Shown: positions 63,975-64,000 of the stretch, one piece after another
How the letters are laid out: each line of letters opens with the position of its first letter
Position numbering within the stretch: the stretch's first letter is position 1
Assembly: GCA_017163975.1 (NCBI GenBank)
Contig: JAFFSR010000346.1
Span: 1,364,501-1,428,500 of the forward strand
Reading direction: 5' to 3'
Origin: Anastatus disparis
Lineage: Eukaryota > Arthropoda > Insecta > Hymenoptera > Eupelmidae
Length of the DNA: 64,000 bases
Position numbers and translations under genes: made by a program
The notes under the pieces: model-generated
What the model was told of the DNA's origin: nothing
Database searches by the model: none
Seen by the model: the letters and a program-made list of their open reading frames with translations, nothing else

Positions 63975-64000
63975 GTCATTATATAGTTCATCTTGATTTC

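Overview
This window is AT-rich eukaryotic DNA that reads as a graveyard of transposable elements. I find no convincing host gene and nothing bacterial. The element set (Polinton/Maverick, copia with an initiator-tRNA-type primer site, Helitron2/Helentron-like elements, LINEs, a gypsy-type pol remnant, PIF/Harbinger- and piggyBac-like MITEs, tRNA-derived SINEs, 58-nt intron, arthropod-type TATA plus initiator promoter) points to an arthropod, most likely an insect. A hymenopteran would fit but cannot be shown from the sequence.

Layout. 1-6838: late-gene block of a Polinton, all on the + strand: packaging ATPase tail, small basic membrane-type protein (frameshifted), conserved protein, integrase with chromodomain, minor capsid protein, basic core/pVI-like protein, major capsid protein (frameshifted), DEDD-like conserved protein, adenain-like protease. 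The left end and PolB are outside the window or lost. 7614-12141 and 33895-37925: two copies of one DNA transposon with TIRs of about 0.7 kb and a decayed transposase (tentatively Sola-like); copy 1 carries a nested 669-bp MITE whose empty site is preserved in copy 2. 12220-18155: Helitron2/Helentron-like material on the - strand, with Rep-helicase remnants, C-rich minisatellites and a long TGTCGCTAAAA array. 18156-23613: microsatellite, several MITEs and a TIR element with regularly spaced GTGACACGAGGACA motifs. 23614-28289: a complete but mutated copia element with near-identical LTRs, 5-bp TSD and an adjoining tRNA-iMet-like primer site. 28930-33511: LINE remnant, MITEs and minisatellites. 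38163-41602: SINE and several Helentron ends, each bordered by TA arrays. 41670-44772: a two-exon pseudogene of unknown identity and a second LINE. 44773-48275: piggyBac-like MITE, a second Helentron array and a GGGCCT-type minisatellite.

48276-60349 is the most layered part. The pieces fit one Helitron reading leftwards: a Ulp1-like cysteine-protease domain and N-terminal domain (57600-60349), Rep and Walker A (49568-51530), then the rest of the helicase (48276-48636). They are separated by a 0.9-kb TIR insertion, a 5.4-kb foldback palindrome and smaller insertions, including a SINE with a perfect 14-bp TSD. The foldback holds a TTAA-flanked 1.5-kb element carrying an unidentified, once-frameshifted gene. 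61257-63974 is a gypsy-type pol remnant interrupted by a palindromic TTAA MITE almost identical to one inside the foldback.

The Polinton genes would have worked together as a virion-and-integration module. Nearly everything else is decayed and informative mainly through nesting order, target duplications and shared lesions.
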